From Tipula vernalis (taxonomy: Eukaryota; Arthropoda; Insecta; Diptera; Tipulidae): a stretch of 64,000 nt of DNA. The stretch is taken from contig OY282560.1 of assembly GCA_958295665.1 (NCBI GenBank), positions 86,404,311 to 86,468,310 on the forward strand. The letters are read 5' to 3'. The translations under genes were made by a program, and so were the position numbers. A model generated the notes under the pieces. That model did not search any database. It was not told the origin of the DNA and saw only the letters and a list, made by a program, of their open reading frames with translations. Shown here in pieces: positions 62,266 to 64,000 of the stretch (position 1 is the first letter of the stretch; every line of letters begins with the position of its first letter).

Positions 62266-62398
62266 TGTAACGACACTATGTAAGCTTACCTTAACCTAGT
62301 AATGTAAATCCACCTTAACCTATGTACAACTGTCAGATACATGTGAATACCAATAAAGTTATATCTTAACACCCGACACGAATGGTTGTAATCTTATA
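62266..62398 (+). mobile_element. Possible 5' LTR of a Ty3/gypsy element
   Basis: The segment from TGTAACGACACTATG to the base before the primer-binding site has an AATAAA at about 62352 and precedes gag by about 170 bp. The right limit is set by the primer site and the left limit only by the TGTA start, so the LTR may be longer. No second LTR is in the window. Confidence 0.4.
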
Positions 62399-62411
62399 TG
62401 GTGTCAGATGT
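62399..62411 (+). promoter_or_regulatory. Primer-binding site, tRNA-Leu type
   Basis: TGGTGTCAGATGTG fits the complement of the 3' end of animal tRNA-Leu (TGGTGTCAGAAGTG) with one mismatch. It is positioned between the LTR-like end and gag as expected for priming minus-strand DNA synthesis. Confidence 0.6.
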
Positions 62412-62568
62412 GAAAACTAAAAAAAAAAAAAAAAAAATAAATAAAATAAAAATCGATTATCATCGGAATAATCGTTGATCGAAATATTTCAAAGAATAAA
62501 AAACACGAATCAATAATAATTACTGATAGTCCTCATCGAAGAAAAAGTAGTTCGAGAAGACCAACAAC

Positions 62569-63469
62569 ATGGCGGAGCATCTTCGACCACCAAAACAATT
62601 AATCATCACAGAAAATATAGCGGATGATTGGAAAGTGTGGATACAACAATTCCAGTTCTATAGCAAAGCAACGAAGCTAGACAAACAAGAGGAAGAAATT
62701 AGAGCGGCTATGCTGATGACGTGTTTAGGAATCGAAGCGGGAAAAATCTTCGGGACATTCCAGCTAAAGGAAGACGAAATTAATTACGACGCAGTGGTAA
62801 AAAAGTTTGCCGAGCATTTTACACCAAAGAAGAACATCACGTATGAACGGTATGCGTTTAATAAAATGTCGCAAGCACAGAACGAAAATTTTGATGAATT
62901 CTATACAAGAATCAAAAGTCAGTTAATGAAGTGCAATTTTGACAAATTAGCCGATGAAATGTTACGTGACAAGATAGTTGTAGGTGTATATTCAAACAAA
63001 GTAAGAGAACGTGTGTTGGTCGATACTGAACTACAGCTAGCTAAAGCAATAGATATACATGTGCAAAGCGAGTGTATCAACCAGCAAGCAATTATCTGAA
63101 ATAAATGAAAATCAAGCATTGCATGTTATAGAAATTAAGAAATCAGATAGAATTAAGTCAAATGATACAAAAAAGTCGAGAGATGACCAGGTTTCTGACA
63201 TGAAACATAATAATTATAATCCGAAAATTTCCTTTTGCAATCGTTGCAAAACTAAACACGGTAGAAAAAGTTGTTTGGCATATGGCAAGAAATGTGGAAA
63301 ATGTGAGAAAGTTGGTCATCTGGCAATAGCATGCAGAATGAAAGATAAAAACATTAATGAATTAAATGAAAATTTCAACGACGAAGCCGAAGAATTGTAT
63401 CTCGATATGATGGTCAACGGAGAGGAACGAGAGAAATCGAAAGCGCGTGGATTGAAAAAATTAAAATAG
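62569..63469 (+). pseudogene. Ty3/gypsy gag, frame broken once
   Basis: The first frame (62569-63099, 176 codons) starts MAEHLRPPKQL and matches the retrotransposon gag capsid region: WKVWIQQFQFYSKAT near residue 22, a helical core, and FNKMSQAQNENFDEFYTRIK. It ends at a TGA, but the neighbouring frame takes over seamlessly at about 63073-63090 with TSKQLSEINENQALHV. That frame carries the zinc-knuckle region, CNRCKTKHGRKSC then CGKCEKVGHLAIACR, to the TAG at 63467-63469. A single-base indel near 63075 therefore splits gag. The protein would form the capsid and bind element RNA. Confidence 0.82.
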
Positions 63470-64000
63470 GCAACGATGTGATAGAATTCAAGCTTGACAC
63501 TGTGGTTCAATGTAATGTGATAAATAAAAAGTTGGCAGACAGTCTTAATTTAAAAATTGACACGTCGAATACCAAAAGGCTAATTTCATTTGGCGGTCAC
63601 AAAATTAGGGTTATAGGTCAAGCATCCATAAATTGCATAGCAAAAAATAAACCAGTCTGGGTAACTGAAAAAATCGTAGACGAAAGTACAGGCCAATATT
63701 AGGAATTACTTTATGTATAGATTTTGGTCTAGTAAAACGAACGGACGAAATAAACATACAATCGAATGATGAAAGTTTAGCAATCGAAGATCATGTATTC
63801 GACGGATTAAGTTGTTTGAAAAATTACGCTTATGATATTGATCTCAAAGCTAATCCGAACCTTGTAGTTATCCCGTCGAGACGTATCCCGCACGCGATAA
63901 GAAATTATGTGAAAAACGAATTAGAGAACATGACTAAACTAGGAGACATTAAACCAATCGAACAAACGCCGCCAATAGTGTCATCAATGGCCATTATAAG
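63421..64000 (+). pseudogene. Ty3/gypsy pol start: protease and RT N-terminus, truncated by window
   Basis: The protease frame overlaps the end of gag in the -1 frame (WIEKIKIGNDVIEFKLDT). Its active site reads DTV (63496-63504) where DTG or DSG is required. The frame meets a stop at about 63702. A third frame continues from 63693 with ILGITLCIDFGLV. It then gives the RT N-terminus: YAYDIDLKANPNLVVIPSRR, IPHAI, ELENMTKLGDI and VSSMAI. The altered active site and the extra frameshift near 63690 suggest that this copy is dead. RT catalytic motifs lie beyond the right edge. Confidence 0.8.

Noticed and set aside
1..64000. Telomeric (TTAGG)n or rDNA sequences
   Set aside because: No tandem TTAGG or TTAGGG run and no rRNA-like stretch is seen.

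Overview
The window is gene-poor, repeat-dominated eukaryotic DNA. It is most likely from an arthropod, probably an insect, judging by the company of a Jockey-type LINE, a Penelope-like element, and PIF/Harbinger, mariner and Ty3/gypsy relics. I see no convincing single-copy host gene in 64 kb. The species cannot be fixed from the sequence. The layout fits pericentromeric or other heterochromatic DNA at the edge of a satellite block.

Region 1 (1-39168) is one uninterrupted head-to-tail satellite array with a 173-bp monomer, about 226 copies. Monomers are nearly identical and are organised into several higher-order repeats: a 21-mer of 3637 bp inside a larger duplication offset by about 10.09 kb, a 20-mer of 3460 bp, a 7-mer of 1211 bp, an 11-mer offset of 1903 bp, 3-mers of 519 bp and 2-mers of 346 bp. 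The array stops abruptly in mid-monomer at 39168. Short reading frames recur in almost every monomer, but I regard them as by-products of the repeat.

Region 2 (39169-44871) is non-coding flank. It holds a decayed, internally deleted mariner copy (minus strand) and the 3' end of a Ty3/gypsy element (minus strand: integrase C-terminus plus a probable 401-bp LTR).

Region 3 (about 44900-54090) is a compound foldback structure. Two inverted arms of roughly 860 bp meet near 46205. They carry nested hairpins and tRNA-like promoter modules. The right arm is split by two later insertions: a 1680-bp PIF/Harbinger-like element with 51-bp TIRs and a 3-bp CAG duplication, and a full-length Jockey-type LINE (48367-53682) with a 13-bp target-site duplication. 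The LINE keeps intact ORF1 (zinc-knuckle nucleic-acid chaperone) and ORF2 (endonuclease plus reverse transcriptase), linked by an ATGA overlap. It is preceded by a coiled-coil frame linked by a TGATG overlap, and its 5' end carries a tRNA-Gln-like fragment.

Region 4 (54091-57850) contains a perfect 29-bp palindrome, a candidate hammerhead ribozyme (plus strand), and a Penelope-like element (minus strand) with an intact RT/GIY-YIG reading frame. An inverted copy of that element's own tail is fused to its 5' end.

Region 5 (57851-64000) contains a second long palindrome (58229-59770) with internal repeats of about 160 bp, then A+T-rich non-coding DNA. It ends with the 5' part of a Ty3/gypsy element (probable LTR, tRNA-Leu-type primer site, gag, protease, start of RT) that is broken by frameshifts and runs off the right edge.
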